Source: Polytrichum commune (lineage: Eukaryota > Streptophyta > Polytrichopsida > Polytrichales > Polytrichaceae). From it: a stretch of 64,000 bases of DNA. Location of the stretch: contig OX485808.1 of the NCBI GenBank assembly GCA_950295325.1, positions 8,620,501 to 8,684,500 on the forward strand, written 5' to 3'. Each line of letters starts with the position of its first letter. The stretch's first letter is position 1. The translations under genes and the position numbers were made by a program. The notes beneath the pieces were generated by a model. That model saw only the letters and a list, made by a program, of their open reading frames with translations, had not been told where the DNA came from and did no database searches. Below, piece after piece: positions 41,518-55,100 of the stretch.

Positions 41518-42137
41518 ATAGTCATATACATGTTATAATCTAGTTCACTACGTTTTCACCTTGGCAATGGATGAGTTGACATAGACATCACGAATCCTTA
41601 GCCTCTGTTTTAGGGCTTGGGATTCGCGGCGTCTATGTAAACTCGTCCATCGTGAATGAAGGGGCTCTAGTTAAAAATGTCCCCTACAAAGTTGAGGGTT
41701 GATCCAATCCAATTCAGCACCACCAGACTAATTCGAGGTCTCACACCCTATTTCCAGAGTCAGTTTGTCCAAGAATAGCCATATATAGGTTACAATCTAA
41801 TTCACTGCGTTTTCAACTTCACAATGGACGAGTTTATGCAGACATCACGAATCCTTAGCCTCCATTTTAGGGCTTGGGATTTGTGGCGTCTACGTAAACT
41901 CGTCCATCGTGAATGAAGGGGTTCTAGTTAAAAATGTCCCCTACAAAGTTGAGGGTTGATTCACTTCAATTCGACACCCCTAGACTAATTCGAGGTCTTA
42001 GACCCTATTTCCATAATCAATTTGTCTAAGAACATCCATTTATAGGCTATAATCGAGTTCATTGTGTTTTCCACCTTCGCAATGGATGAGTTTACATAGA
42101 CACCATGAATCCCTAGCCTCCGTTTGAGGCTCGCATA
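41518..42137. repeat. Tandem repeat, 256-257 bp unit, 2.4 copies
   Basis: Units begin at 41518, 41774 and 42031 (the last partial). Each contains an inverted repeat of about 30 bp: ATGGATGAGTT..CACGAATCC against GGATTCGCGGCGTCTATGTA..CTCGTCCAT, separated by about 25 bases. A lone copy is at 16715-17000. Confidence 0.75.
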
Positions 42138-42289
42138 CGTGAGTTAGGCGGGGTGAAAATGAAGTGACACCCATTGCAAGGCAAGGCAAGGGCAAGGCAA
42201 GGCAAGGTAAGGTGTGATGTTTCCAAGGGTGGAGGATGGCAGGATGGGCATGTGCTAAAGCCTGCTCACACACTCAGTGCTGCCAACTT

Positions 42290-43455
42290 TCTCTCATTTC
42301 TAGCAGACCTCCTTATCATACTCTCTGCCACCTGCCTCTACTAGTCTACCTTCGAGGCCTTTCTTCTATTGCATCTTCGCCAGCTGCCTCAACATAGTTT
42401 CCACCTGGATTCCAACCGGTCTCCACCAATGTAGGACTGACACGTGTAAGATTAAGGAGGGGGAAGTCTATCCTTTTCTGACGAACTGGGTAGAGAGCCC
42501 CTCTACGGTACTTATTTTAGTGTATCTTGCTCTGTCAACTCTTCGCTGCTCCCAGGGATTCCTGATCGCTTGTCTCCACTAACTTACTCAGTGTACCCTA
42601 GATGGCACGCATGCCTAAACTTCACGAGCTGCCCCAACATCGTTTCCATGTAGATTTCAAAGGGGCTCAACCAATGTAGGACTGACACGTGGAGGATTAA
42701 GGAGGGGAGAGATCTATATCCTTTTCTGTGGAGTTGGGTAGAGAGCCCCCTCCCATGGTGCTTATTTTGCTGTATCTTGCTCTGTCAACTCTTTGCTCTG
42801 TCCCTGGGATGTCTGATGACTTGTCTCCACTACCGAGTCTACCCTAGAGGGCGCTCATGATTTAATCTCTCCACCAGCTGCCTCATCATAGTTTCCGACC
42901 TGTCTAGGCCAATGTAGGATTGACACGTGGCAAATTTATGAATTCTGTGTCGAATGAGCTAGAGACCCCTCTCAGATGGTGCTTATCACATGGTATCTTT
43001 TGTTGTGTTTGGCCACTTTCTAGTAGTCCACTGGGATGTCTGACCATGTGCCTCTACTTCCGTGTATACCCTAGAGGGTGCTCCGTTTAAATCTGCCTCA
43101 ACATAGTGTCCACGTGGATTTCAAGGGTGTCTCAACCAATGCGGGCGTGACACGTGAGAAACAAGGGCGAAACCATCTGCCGAGTTAGCTAGAGAGCCCT
43201 CTACGGTACTTGGTTAGTGCACTGTGTTCTCTCAACTTCTTTCAGTGCCCTGGAGTTTCTCATCACCTGCGCCTACTACCGAGTCTACCCTAGAGAGCAC
43301 TCATATTTAATCTTCACCCAGCTGCCTCAACAGAGCCTCCACGCGGGTTTCAACCGGGTCTCAACCAATGTAGGAGTGACACGTGGCAACGCGAAGAAGG
43401 GGGAGCCCCATCCTCTTCTGTCGAATTAGCTAGAGAGCCCTCCCTTTATTGTACT
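42290..43455. repeat. Five-copy tandem array with conserved CCAAT and G-box
   Basis: Five diverged units of about 227-245 bp. In every unit a CCAAT box is followed by a TGACACGTG sequence with the same spacing. The G-box CACGTG falls at 42441, 42686, 42924, 43151 and 43380; units 3 and 5 carry ACACGTGGCA, a strong ABRE-like form. Other shared blocks are AGCTGCCTCAACAT, TAGAGAGCCC and CTACCCTAGAG. No ORF is conserved and no gene is adjacent. Confidence 0.8.
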
Positions 43456-44230
43456 TATGCCTCCTTCCCACCTGCCTTTAGCTAAGAACCGAAGTATTTC
43501 CTAAAAACCAGGTAAAGCTCCCTCGGTTATAATGGAGGCATCCGGCTATCCCAATGCACCTACAAGAACTTCCTCCGGAGATTTTTCAAGTAGGTTTTTA
43601 ATTAAGTAGCTTTCACACATGTTCATTCTTTAACCTACCAAGCAATGACATGTTGAGCAGTTTTGGTCCCATCCCCAAACGCCTAGCTACTCACCTATCT
43701 CACCATCGGTTTCTTGTTAATGAAGCTCCTCGCCCCCTCATAGCTAAGACTAAAAAAACCACCAATCACAAGGATAGGAGGCGACACTTTTAGAAGTCCT
43801 ATATTCTTGCCCCATGTGTTAGGTACCGATGGGAGGGTCGGTCAATGCTTGAGGCTTTTAAAACCTACACTTGTAAACCCTGCCACATCAGTTGCCAACT
43901 AGGCTGGGCACTAGAGAACGTCGATGGTGTGAAGGCCGGGTTGTTGGAACTAACTTTCAGTCTTAGCTAAAGTCAGGTGGGAAGGGGGGCATTATTACTG
44001 TATGTTGTGGTTCAATCAACTTTCTCACAGTTCCCTGGCGTTTTGGATTGGATAGGTCGATTGTTGAGACGTATGGTTTCCATGATAATTGCCTCAGTCT
44101 GGGCGGCCCGCCCCAGCCAGCTTTTCCCCAGCGGTTTTGGTTAGAGATTCAGCCACTCACAAAACCTGGCTAAGCTATCATCGGCTCTCCAGATTGCTGG
44201 ATTGCCTGCACCCAAAAACCCATGGCCACC
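43456..44230. other. Intergenic DNA, nothing recognised
   Basis: Less AT-rich than the flanks. No supported ORF and no repeat that I could match elsewhere. Confidence 0.4.
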
Positions 44231-44296
44231 ACTGGCTGGCTGGCTGGGTTTAAGTTAGGTGGGTGGGTGGGTGGGTGGGTGGGTGGGTGGGTAGTG
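44231..44296 (+). repeat. CTGG and TGGG microsatellites
   Basis: Four CTGG units at about 44233-44247, then about eight TGGG units at 44260-44291. The G-strand could form a G-quadruplex. Confidence 0.85.
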
Positions 44297-44640
44297 TGTA
44301 CGAAGTTGAGTCAACTACACAACATTCGTGTCGTATGACTAGTGTGGACTACACTAAGCTCCCAGGACGACCCTCACTTAGTGGGGGGTCACGAACAGGA
44401 GTCTGGAGAGAGCTCTCAAGGTTGCTGGATCGCCTGCAACCATAATAATTTGCCATCACTAGGTAGTGTGTACGAGCTCGAGTTAGCTACACACTATGTC
44501 TAGAGTGTCCAACTAGTGTGGACTACACTAAGCTTGTGGGACGGCCCCTCATGTAGTTTGTGCCTTCATCGCAATTAGTTGGGGTCATGGGAGTGTGGAC
44601 TCTGAGGAGAGCTCTTGAGGTTGCTGAACCCAACTTCCGA
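44285..44640. repeat. Two copies of a dispersed repeat (family F)
   Basis: The block GTAGTGTGTACGA..GAGTCAACTACACA, CTAGTGTGGACTACACTAAG and the later GGTTGCTGGATCGCCTGCAA occurs twice in direct order. Further copies or fragments lie at 45900-45960 and 47120-47290. Confidence 0.6.
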
Positions 44641-45382
44641 AGCAACCCGTTTCTGGTTGATGGATGGTTTCTTCACTACGTTAGCTCCACTGAACTCATC
44701 CATCCACAATCAAATAATTGTTAAACATCAAGCCAACATGGATATTTTTGTGTAGACACATGGAGCCATGCAAAATCTGTAGATGGTTAGAATGTGTAAA
44801 AATATGTCACAGTGGGAAGTGCTTGTATTTCTGTTGTGTTAGTCTCCCTTGGATAATTTATTATGAATTTCAGTTAGTTGGGTTCAAGAAGAGAGAGTTG
44901 GGTTTTTCTTGACCGGGTCTATGCTTACTGTCAAGCTTAGTCCGCTCATAAAACATCCTCTAATTTAGAGGCCAAACCATTCCTTTACATATCAATGTAC
45001 CTCATGAAACCCGGGAGGGTGGGTGGGATCAAACATCTTGACCATACTTTTGCATACCTATCCTCTTACTATAGTCATTGTCACCTCTTTGTATGTATCT
45101 AAGAAGGTTTGAAAACTTTTAAGTAGTCTACACTGCTAAAGCTATATCCTCTATACCACTGGATTAGAAAAATGCATTACATATCCATAGTTTACCAAAT
45201 CAAGTTCATAAAAGGTATAAGACACGCTCATAAATACTTCAAAGATTTGTCATCAGCCAAAATATGTTATGCATTCCTTAAATCCACAGAATACATAAGC
45301 ATAAGCATAATCATAATCATAATGCACATACTATTCTTGATCAAAGATGAAATACAAAACCTATGTATGCCGTCAAATTTGT

Positions 45383-45740
45383 GAAGGGTCTGCCTCACCT
45401 GTGCCCATGCCACCAACCAAGTCCAAAGAGAGGATTAGTAACGTACACAAGGTGAATAACAACAGAAACCCAATTGTTATCTATGTCACACAATAATGTA
45501 CCGCATAAACATACATTTTGTATCACTGAATACACATACTTCCATAGAGTATTCTACATGTTCCTTAGTCATTTGAACCTTGCGCAATCGGAAAAGAAGG
45601 GGCAAGCTACATACCCCGCCCACTAAACTTAGCTTGCACAACTTTCACTAATCCCATAAGTTACTTAGGGTAAACTATCACTACGGTTTATCCTACGAAA
45701 GGAGGTTCTCATGGCCTCACTTACTAAATATAAGTTTAGT
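45383..45740 (+). repeat. Family D repeat copy
   Basis: CTGCCTCACCTGTGCCCATG, ACGTACACAAGGTGAATAAC and CAATTGTTATCTATGTC match the two longer copies at 60.9 and 62.0 kb. Confidence 0.55.
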
Positions 45741-47100
45741 TAGCCATTCGTGGCCATTGATGTGGATGTCATAATCTATGGTTAATATTGGTTAGGTAAC
45801 ACTAACTAAACCCTAAAGTGTTTTTAACACTGGGTTACATAAAGTTACCAAGTTGGGTTCATTTATAAGCAAGGAAAAAACAAGGTAGAGAGAGAGAGAG
45901 AGAGCACTCTCAAGATCGTTGACTTATTTGCAACTGTGGCCATCACTAGGTAGTGTGTACATCCTTTTTAAAATCCATGCTAATCTACTGTTCATTTTGT
46001 TATGTGTGTCTATTGTGGGCAGTTCCAACTCCATAAACAATTTTGATATTTGGATTGAAGCATGTTTTGTTTCATCCTAGATACAAAATTTTGTAATGAA
46101 GTTTAATTGAAGATTTTATTTCTCTTTATATGATCACATAGCCCTTCCCAACTATGTAAAGGAATGAATTTAGAACGATGTCTATATTTTGACCACATAA
46201 TCCAATATTATTGTGACACATAGTTTTTGGTGTCTATTGTTAAGTTCGAGCTTTGCCATGCATCACTTAAACATAGATGTCAGGTTATACAAGTTGTGTA
46301 CATGCCTCACCTAGTTTAGAATTTAAACTTTTACTTATTTATGGGTTTGAAACCTTGTTTTATACATTGTCTTGTGTCAAGGAGAAAATAAAGTATATTC
46401 TCATACTTGACATCAATGATCAATACCGGTATACTACATGTGTTGTTGCATCCACATGCACCCATGTTGCATATTTGAACTTAATCTCTAAGGACATCAC
46501 AGTTTTCAACCAATTCAAAAAGCGCACTTGAAGAACAAGTTCATTTAAGATAGGATCGTTTTTGACACAATTAACTAAAAATAAAAGTACATAACTCAAA
46601 TACATGTTTATGTGCTTGGAGAGACCCAATTTGAACCTCTTGGACGCTCAAGGATTAAGAAGAGTGACCACATAAGGCCCATATATGGACCGTTTCGCAC
46701 ACAAGACTGAAGGCTTGTTACCATTGCATTTTAAGATCTATCTTTGGTCGAAATTGTTGAGACCACCCAAGTTCACTTCATACTAGAAGGTGAAGGCCTA
46801 AGGACGCAAAGAATGAATCATGAATAAAAAAAATCTACATGGATTTCTACATGGCAGGTTATGGACAATGTTTCATATCATGTCCATATTTGTGTCAAGC
46901 CCACCTGCAAGAGATAAGTTTGACGCAAATTATGACAGACCATGTCCATTAAACAATTGTAAAGTCATGGTAACTCATGGTATGGCCTTTGAATGAGAAC
47001 CAAAGGCCCTCAAAATTATATGGTCACGACCCTTCACTTGCAAGCGACGTGGCCATATAAAAGTTACCTTAAGTTAGTTGGGGTCATGAGCATGGACTCT
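45741..47100. other. Gene-free DNA
   Basis: No recognised gene. A (GA)n tract lies at about 45886-45904, followed by a short family F fragment. Confidence 0.4.
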
Positions 47101-47101
47101 T

Positions 47102-47290
47102 GGGGGGGGGGGGGGGGGGGAGGCACTCGAGATTGCTGGATAGCCTGCAACCACGGCCATCGCTAGCTAGTGTGTACGAGATTGAGTCAACTACACAAAA
47201 CCGTCCAACTAGTGTGGACTACACTAAATCTCAAGATGACCTCGAAATGTGTGCTAAATCTCAATTAGTTGGGGTCACGGACAACGTGCA
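47102..47290. repeat. Family F repeat headed by a 19-G run
   Basis: G homopolymer at 47102-47120, then GATTGCTGGATAGCCTGCAA, TAGTGTGTACGAGATTGAGT and CTAGTGTGGACTACACTAAA as in the 44.3-44.6 kb copies. Confidence 0.6.
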
Positions 47291-47393
47291 ACTGTGGTGG
47301 CACGCACCTTGAGATGGGCTTCCATATGAGGTGTATGTATTGTGGATTGTGACGTAACTCCTAAATTTTTTTCGGGGGCTCAAAACGGTAGTA

Positions 47394-47785
47394 AGGTAGA
47401 TGTGCCCTAAATGGTTACTTTTTCCGACTAGCCCACTTCCTTTGGGATATGAAACACGTGTTAAGTATGAGGTTGTAAGTGAATCCGCATCGAGGCCATA
47501 GCCACTTCTCTCATGATTTTTGGAGCTCACGACTCAATATTGTCCTTATTATCATACTCAAGAGATTTTTGTGCTCATTAAATGGTCATATACAGTACTT
47601 CCTTCTCTCCAACTATATTGAGTATTAAGTTTGGAATCGTATTTTGAGCATGTGTTCCGGTCTCTTGTAAACGCATGTCTTTTTGGTAAACCAGTTCTTG
47701 GTATCCCACCTAACCATATACCACTCAAATATAAAGTGTCTAATAAAGATCACTAATTGAATTAGGCACGTCTACCCTAAGCCTT
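47394..47785 (-). mobile_element. MITE-like family A copy
   Basis: Left end AAGGTAGATGTGCCCTAAAT, right end GGCACGTCTACCCTAAG; the interior is the reverse complement of the family A core. Nearly full length. Confidence 0.7.
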
Positions 47786-50035
47786 CCCGTGGATTTTACA
47801 TGGTATTGGGATGAAGTACGTACACTTGTTGTATGAGTCTCCTTCATCTAAACATATTATTGCCTCCAATTTTGAGCTCTCATACATGTCCTAAATTCTT
47901 AGAATGAAGGCTATATTTACGCTTGTAGAGACCCCTCTACATGAACACACATGTAATTTTTACCATGAGTTTTACGTACGAATACAATTTAGAAGTTTAG
48001 GATGCAAAATGAGAGGACGCATGGGATGGTTTAAAAAGTACAAGATAGTCAAGTCTCAACTATGTACAATCATGAGATGGAAGCATTTCGGGGTTTATGG
48101 ATGACTAATATTGTCTTAGTGGTAGTCAATTTGTTGATACAAACTAGGGAAATCGTGACATAGATGGATTTAAGATCAAAAGTGAAGCCTAAGTAAAGCC
48201 CCTTAGTTTAGGTAGTGTGCATAACATACCATATTGAACTATATTTAGTGTGAACCATGATAATGTCTAATATCACTCTAATGCCTCAATTTGGTCGGTG
48301 GTTGTAAAACCAAGTTTTATACTTCACAATTGGTGAGTGACCTTGAAATCTTCCAATGAAGGTACTTGTGAGGGTGGTGGGGGCTTCTTTGGTCGCGATC
48401 CTACTAGCCAAGTGAATTTGCCTTTACTATATTTTTATAATATGTTGGATGGGAACATCCGTTTCCAAACCATCACTTTCTCTACTTCAGAAGAAGGTGG
48501 ATAGGGAGTAACTTTAGCGATGACATTGGAATGGTGTACACTATTTATGGTGTTAAGTGTCATGTACACTATTTGCAAAGGGTCTAAAGTAGATGTCTAG
48601 AGGTCTGAAAGTGTCACATTTGCTAATTGCCAATATAATACTATTTGTCAACTTAAGTAACTTGTTTGAGTGAAAAATTGTCTACATAATGACATTTGAT
48701 GTAGCAGGTTGGGATACTTGAGATGACGATTTTACATTTTAGTATGCAAGGGGAAGATATCATTAAGAATACTAATGATTTGTGTCATGTGTTTACATTT
48801 TAGTATGCAAGATGAAGATGTTCTAGAACATACTAACGCCAAGTGTCATTTGTGTAGACTTTTAGACAACTTGTAGACCATTGTGTAACGTACTGAGGCC
48901 TTAAAGCAACACTTTCAAGAGGAGAAAAAATGAACTATGGCACGTTAAATAGCTTGGAAAAAATTCCCAAAAATTCTATAGATTACAAAATCTACACAAA
49001 GCCTACAATTTTTTTGTTCCCAAAGAATAATAAATTCATATGCAACCTACATAAATTTGCAAAGTTGTTATACAAAATGAGCCTTTAACTCTCCATTTTG
49101 GGGGGTGGGGGGTCCATTGATGTTGGATGCTAGGTGAGAATCACCACAAAATCATCCTTATTGCGGATGAAGATTGTTTATTAAATGAAGGTGATGGCCC
49201 CCCTTTTGTACCGTTCTTGCACCCACCTCATTCAGCGGGATAGACCCCTTATTAGCCATTGGGGCTGGCCAAAGTTGGGGCTCTTCTAAAAAGCGTTCTT
49301 CCTTCCTTACACTGCTATTATGAATAGCCAAAGTGGTGCTATTTTATACTTGATGTTGCATATGATTAATTGTTTTTCACAATGACTTACTCGATGACAC
49401 CATTGCACTCGCTTGTTGACAACTTAAGAATTTAAAATACGTGCTACCAAAAGGAAGGTGTTACTTTAAGCCCTCAGTACCTTAACTTAGGCATACACCT
49501 CATAACATTATTGAACATACTCATGCCGATATATTAGTAAGGCACTCGAACGCCAAGTGTCGTGAGGTGACACTAATGACGAAGTTGTTGATTTATAATG
49601 TAATGCCTCAAAATAGGGTAAGCGACACTATTACGCATGTAACACTAATTACCATAAATGGTGTAGTGAGGAAGGAGGAAATGTACGAGCCTTGATATAG
49701 CAAAACATGGAGTTCCATCCAGGCCGACTCCAAGGCAAATTCATCTTATGATTATGTGATGATGTTAAAGGCATTTCTCAACATTTTGTCGACAAATGTC
49801 CAAGTACTTTATGGGCACCATTCTTGCACCACGAGATGAGATTTTAATTGTTGAAATTGTTAACAAGTGGATGATAGGAAACATATAACTTGAATCCATT
49901 GTAATGTATAAGATGTTAAGCCTTTTTGTGATGCATGACCTTCCCAAAGATGCATCCGAGTTCCCAAGGCTATATTGTTGACTGAAAACTCTTTTCAATG
50001 TGCGCATCAGTGCCTGAGAAAGTTTTTGGGCAGAG
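47786..50035. other. Gene-free DNA
   Basis: No supported ORF. Short TTTAGTGT and TAACACTAATT..GGTGTAGT motifs near 48245 and 49640 are probably remnants of family B. Confidence 0.4.
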
Positions 50036-50240
50036 TCAGTCAAGATCCTAGTGATTGTAAATCCAGCCGGTTGCATGTTGACACCTTCCGGTTTTGCTTC
50101 ATTCATTTGAGGTATATTCCTTCCATAGATTCCTCTAAAATGATCGGTAATGTTCTGAAGTTTTGATGAACTTCAACTGGTTATTTCTGAAACTCAACCG
50201 GTTCATCTGTAACTAACCGCCAGTTCTCCCTGGACAGTGG
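50036..50240 (+). repeat. CCGGTT-rich family E copy
   Basis: Matches the copies at 22.2-22.7 kb: GTCAAGATCCTAGTGATTGT, GGTTGCATGTTGACACCTTC, AGATTCCTCTAAAATGATCG and CTCAACCGGTTCATCTG. Confidence 0.65.
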
Positions 50241-52137
50241 TGCGCATGCTTTTACCTTTGGTATGACAACGTGATAATAACAAAAAGCTCCCTTCCCCAA
50301 AAATCAATCAATGAAACAACGAATGAATGAATAAATTAACAATAAAGCCAACACAAAGGTGTGGCGTGATGAAGAGCCTCTTCACCTGTACAACTGTAAA
50401 CACCCATTGATCTAATTGCAGATTGTATGAAAAGTTCTTTTACTTTTCACTTGGCATTTTCTTGGGATCATTTATAGTCTGTATATTGTTTATTATTATT
50501 ATTCTGATGTGAACAATAAACAATCTCGTGTCCAAAAGTGCCAAGATGAGGTGTCTAAATTCTCACATGAAGTTTGTACTCACAATCACACCATCTTCCA
50601 AGGTACACCACCCAAAGGACGGCATTAAGAGCGTAGCATGTGGCCGCGAGGTACATATATTGGGTGGTCACATGACTAATTAATTTTTGTACTTGCAATG
50701 ACTTTCTTATCGCATTATGCGGAACCAACAGTACTAGCTAGGTATGCTCGACGTACAATACTACAATCGACTTACGAATCCTTCCAAACATTAATGAAAG
50801 AACCATCCAAGATTTTATAGCTGTAAATGGACATAAATAACTAAATACCCATAAGCTCACCATACGTTATTTATTAGGCATCCTTGTACGATGTCTCTCT
50901 GTGAAAGTCTTTTTCAAAGCATCACATTAAGAATTGCAATGTACATAATTTAGTTTAGCTGGTGGAGTGAAACATGAAGTTAATATCGATGATCATTATT
51001 GACACAATTATCAAAGAGCCTGAAGCATTCACTAGAGCCAAGTCATATCTTCAAGCAAAATTTGCATTGAAGGCCATTACAATTTGAAATCTTGGAAGCG
51101 ATGTTTGATTATTGTAACATAATGCAAATTAAGGCAAAATGCATTGAATACCCTTGGATACATTTAATGGTGGCAATAATAATTGACCTCAGTTTAACAA
51201 GTTTGTCACATCACCAAAATTTGCTACTTATTGTTAAATCCACTGAAAAGAGATTCCTTGTGGCAGAACAAATTTGATGAATATGTGAGTTTCTTACAAG
51301 TACAAAATTTACAACCTTCACATGCTAGTCATTACACACCTTCACTTGACTACTGCACTACTTATAGTGCACCATTGCCAATAGTTGATTGTGTTGGACT
51401 TGACTCTATGGGTTTGGATGGCATGACAGATAATTAATAAATAAATAAAACCCACAGAATTGCTTGATGCTTTGGCTAGTCATTAATGATTCTTCTTCAA
51501 GTTTTGTGCCACATGGCAGGCTTACATTGTTGGAAGCCACTCAAATCACACGTGGATTTACAGTTCACCATCCACAAAAATGAACCTTACACAACAGTCT
51601 AATATGCATCTTTCAATATAACTTAGTTTTAATGGTCATGATTGTCCAAGGAATGTGCACATGACCTAATAGGTCCCTACCCCAATTCTCCTAACCTTAT
51701 CCCAACTACCATACTCCTCAATTTATCACAGCAGTAATGGAGTCAAGGTACAAGGTACTTCAAAATTCGTTCTGTTATTCAGACACAGCAGAAGAGGCAT
51801 TCAACAACGTACGAGGTTTGATAAGTTTTTCGAGTGATGACTGCAGAGGTGCCCACATTGATCATCGATTTGGTGAAACCTGAGACGCATTTGTCTGTGC
51901 TGAACAATGATCTGTTTGCCCCACAGGTTTGGGCTAGTCCCTCTTGACAATGATCGGCCTATGGAGAATGTACATCAAATACCAACATTTTAAGTGCTTT
52001 AAACTTCTTGTCTGAATTTGCCAGCATTGAATGAAAAAAATCAGAGAAACTGCAAACAAAGAGTGATCAACACATTAACCTCGAAAAGTAATCCTGAACT
52101 TTTACATAGAAATCTAGTAACTTGAAATTTGACCACA
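50241..52137. other. Region downstream of DEAH4
   Basis: AT-rich, no recognised gene. The segment next to 52137 contains the DEAH4 3' UTR on the minus strand. Confidence 0.45.
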
Positions 52138-55100
52138 TTATCTTTTAAGAGTTTTGGACTGTTTCCTTGCAAGGAACCGTGCTCGAGCTGCGTCTACTTC
52201 GACTTGCCGGGCACCTGTCTCATCAGGTAAAGGCATGACTGCAACAGCGGTTTTTGTTTCCGACTCTTTGATTGCCACATCATCTTTGGAAGGGTCATGG
52301 CCACTGTGAATACCAAAGCACCAGTCAGTAATGCAAGGAGAACACAACAACAAACATATATAATAAGCAGGGCCAACTGAGGCAATATTATGAATTACCT
52401 TTAATGGAATAGTGAATTCCCATATACTTCGTATGAGCATGATTAGCTTACCTGAGGCTTCGAATATCAACGTTCTGTAGCTTTTCTAAGGAAGGAACCA
52501 CCCAGGAATTCTCGACAGCACAAATGTGACGAAGGTACGGACGAGGGGTGGCCACAAGCTCATGATAAAGCACCCACTCTGGATACAGACCATCTTCATC
52601 TACCTTCAGTGGACAGGTTGCTGGATGTAGCTGAAAAAAATAACATCATATTTATATATCAGTGGTGTTGTCCAAGCTTTAGCCTTCAACTCATTAAAAA
52701 TTTTAAAAAAGAAAAAACACTTTTTCATGACACAGAAAACACTTGCATTGATTCCATCTATGGTAACTACACCTATACTTGTCATTTTAAGCAAATGAAC
52801 ACAGGTGTTATTTTAGATTATCTTAATTTTTGTTGGGTCTTGTTGGTAATTATGAGAGGACTTCAACACATCTTAGGCATGTAAATTCTGGACAATGTAC
52901 GAATGGATTATGAATTTTTGAAATGTTGATTATGGGTGTCTCCAAATCCATGTTCAAACCATACTCATGTTAGGTTCACTTAAACACACCTAGACCAAAG
53001 GTGTGATACAAAAAGTATGTGAGTTTAGAAAGGAAAACCTGCACCAGCTGAGATTTATGACTGATGATATGGTAGCCATTGTGTTTAGTCATACGATGTG
53101 CCAGCTTGTTTGCATATCCTTGACATAATGCTTTTCTCAACGACCGTGCACTACCAATTCTCTCCTTCATTTGATAATTGTCATTGTCTTCTCCACCACC
53201 TGAACAAAAAGCACCATCTCAAAGATGATTATCTTCATACACCATTAATGAATCGCTCAGTAACTGCAAGAAAAAGAAAGCACATGTTCAGAAACAGGCA
53301 CAGTTTAGTGCATTGCAAGTTTCAACAGTTCTCTTCTACAACCTTCCTACTAAAATCTTGGACACGCCGACTTTACTTAATTAGCATTCAGACCAGAAAG
53401 ACGGGATCCACTGCTATTTCCAGACTTCAGAAAATTTGATATTGATGCAAATCAGAGATATAAAAGAAATAGGATAGATCCATCAAAATGAACAGCCCAA
53501 ACGCCAGAGAGTGCAATAAAACATATACCAGAGTTCTTTCTCATCATGATGAGAGCAAGTTGACGTCGCACATCCTTAGCAAATCTCATGGATCTGACCT
53601 GAAATAAGCCACCCACTGCTTTCAATTTCTTCGCAGTGTGAAGAAATTGAGGATCTAAGATACCTACAATCCAAAGAAATTATCCCAAACAAATGAAGCT
53701 GAAAGTGGGTGTATCATGGAAGCAATCATTGACATGCAATGCAGAGGCTAACAATAGGTTAAGGATCCACGTACAAAATACATAGCTTAATACCAATTGC
53801 AGTGACCATTCACCGCACACACAAGACGATAAGAAACTAACCTGTAAGCCATTAGCCTTGCACCATTCAATGTCAAAATGATTCTTCTGCCATAGATCAT
53901 AAATTTGCAAGTACTGAACATGATCCCCATACTTATTGCCATCGGGGAGATGATGCTCCTCCCTCCCCCTTTTCCTATCTTGCCCTTTCCTGAAAATCAC
54001 AAGCATGAAGTCTCATATGATGAGATCTCACAGGCATCGAGAGAGATTATATGGAGTCCATTTAGGACTTAACATAATCTGATGCAACTTTAACAGATGA
54101 CAGACATGGAATGCAGTATGCTAAAAACCCTCAGTGAATTGTGTCTTATAGCTGATCAATTCCTCAATCCTTAAATTACAAGTTGTATTGTTTAGAAAAC
54201 ATATAAAAAGTCAAGCCTTGCTATTGAAGCTAGTGCTACTTGGTCATGTCATAAAGGGAGGTTGCAAAGACCTTTGTGCTTGGAAAAAAATGGTTTCACA
54301 GGAGAGCATAGCAGCCACAGTCAGCGCCTGTGGAAGGCATCCGAGATCTTGAGCAGCCAATAAAGTCCTCCCAAGTGCTGGTTCCAATGGCAGCTCTGTC
54401 AAAACCAGGCACAACAACATTACAACTTGGGATTCAACATCACCCTAACCAGTAAATTGAAAGTACCATGATTTTTGTCCGTAACATACCTGCAACACGC
54501 TTTCCTAGTGCAGTGATTTTCCCATCCAAGCCAATCGCGTCAATAACAAAAAGCTGGCGGAGGGCATCTTCCAATGACTCCCCTGCAGCAATAAAGGATG
54601 TCCTCAGGAGATCATCACAACTGTGTGCAAACATGTGAAGTTTGTCCCACAAAGAAGTCTAAAGAAGAGGTGGCCACATTGTGTGACACTCAAAAAATGA
54701 ATTTTTCCCTTTCTGACAATGCTCCAAATGAAGTGCAGGTCATGAGTAGAGATTCTGTACACTGCAAATCTCTTGTATTTTCACTAGTAAAAGCCTTTAT
54801 ATTCATGAAATTTAGCCAAAAGTCATCCAAGATTGGATATACAAGAGATCAATCTAAAATGAGGCCACTTGGAGCATGTACAAAGAGACGGACAAAAAGA
54901 TGATGACAACATACTTGACGGCGGATCTATGAAGTCAAAGTGAAGTATGTCCAGATTGGGGAGGTCAAGAAACTTGAGGTGAAGCACAGCGCCTGTGAGG
55001 GATGAACGTTGAATTTCCGGAACTGTGGTAGGCAGAAGCTCATGTTCGTATGTTGCAAGTGAATAGAGGCGGTAGCACTTGCCTGGACGAGTCCGTCCAG

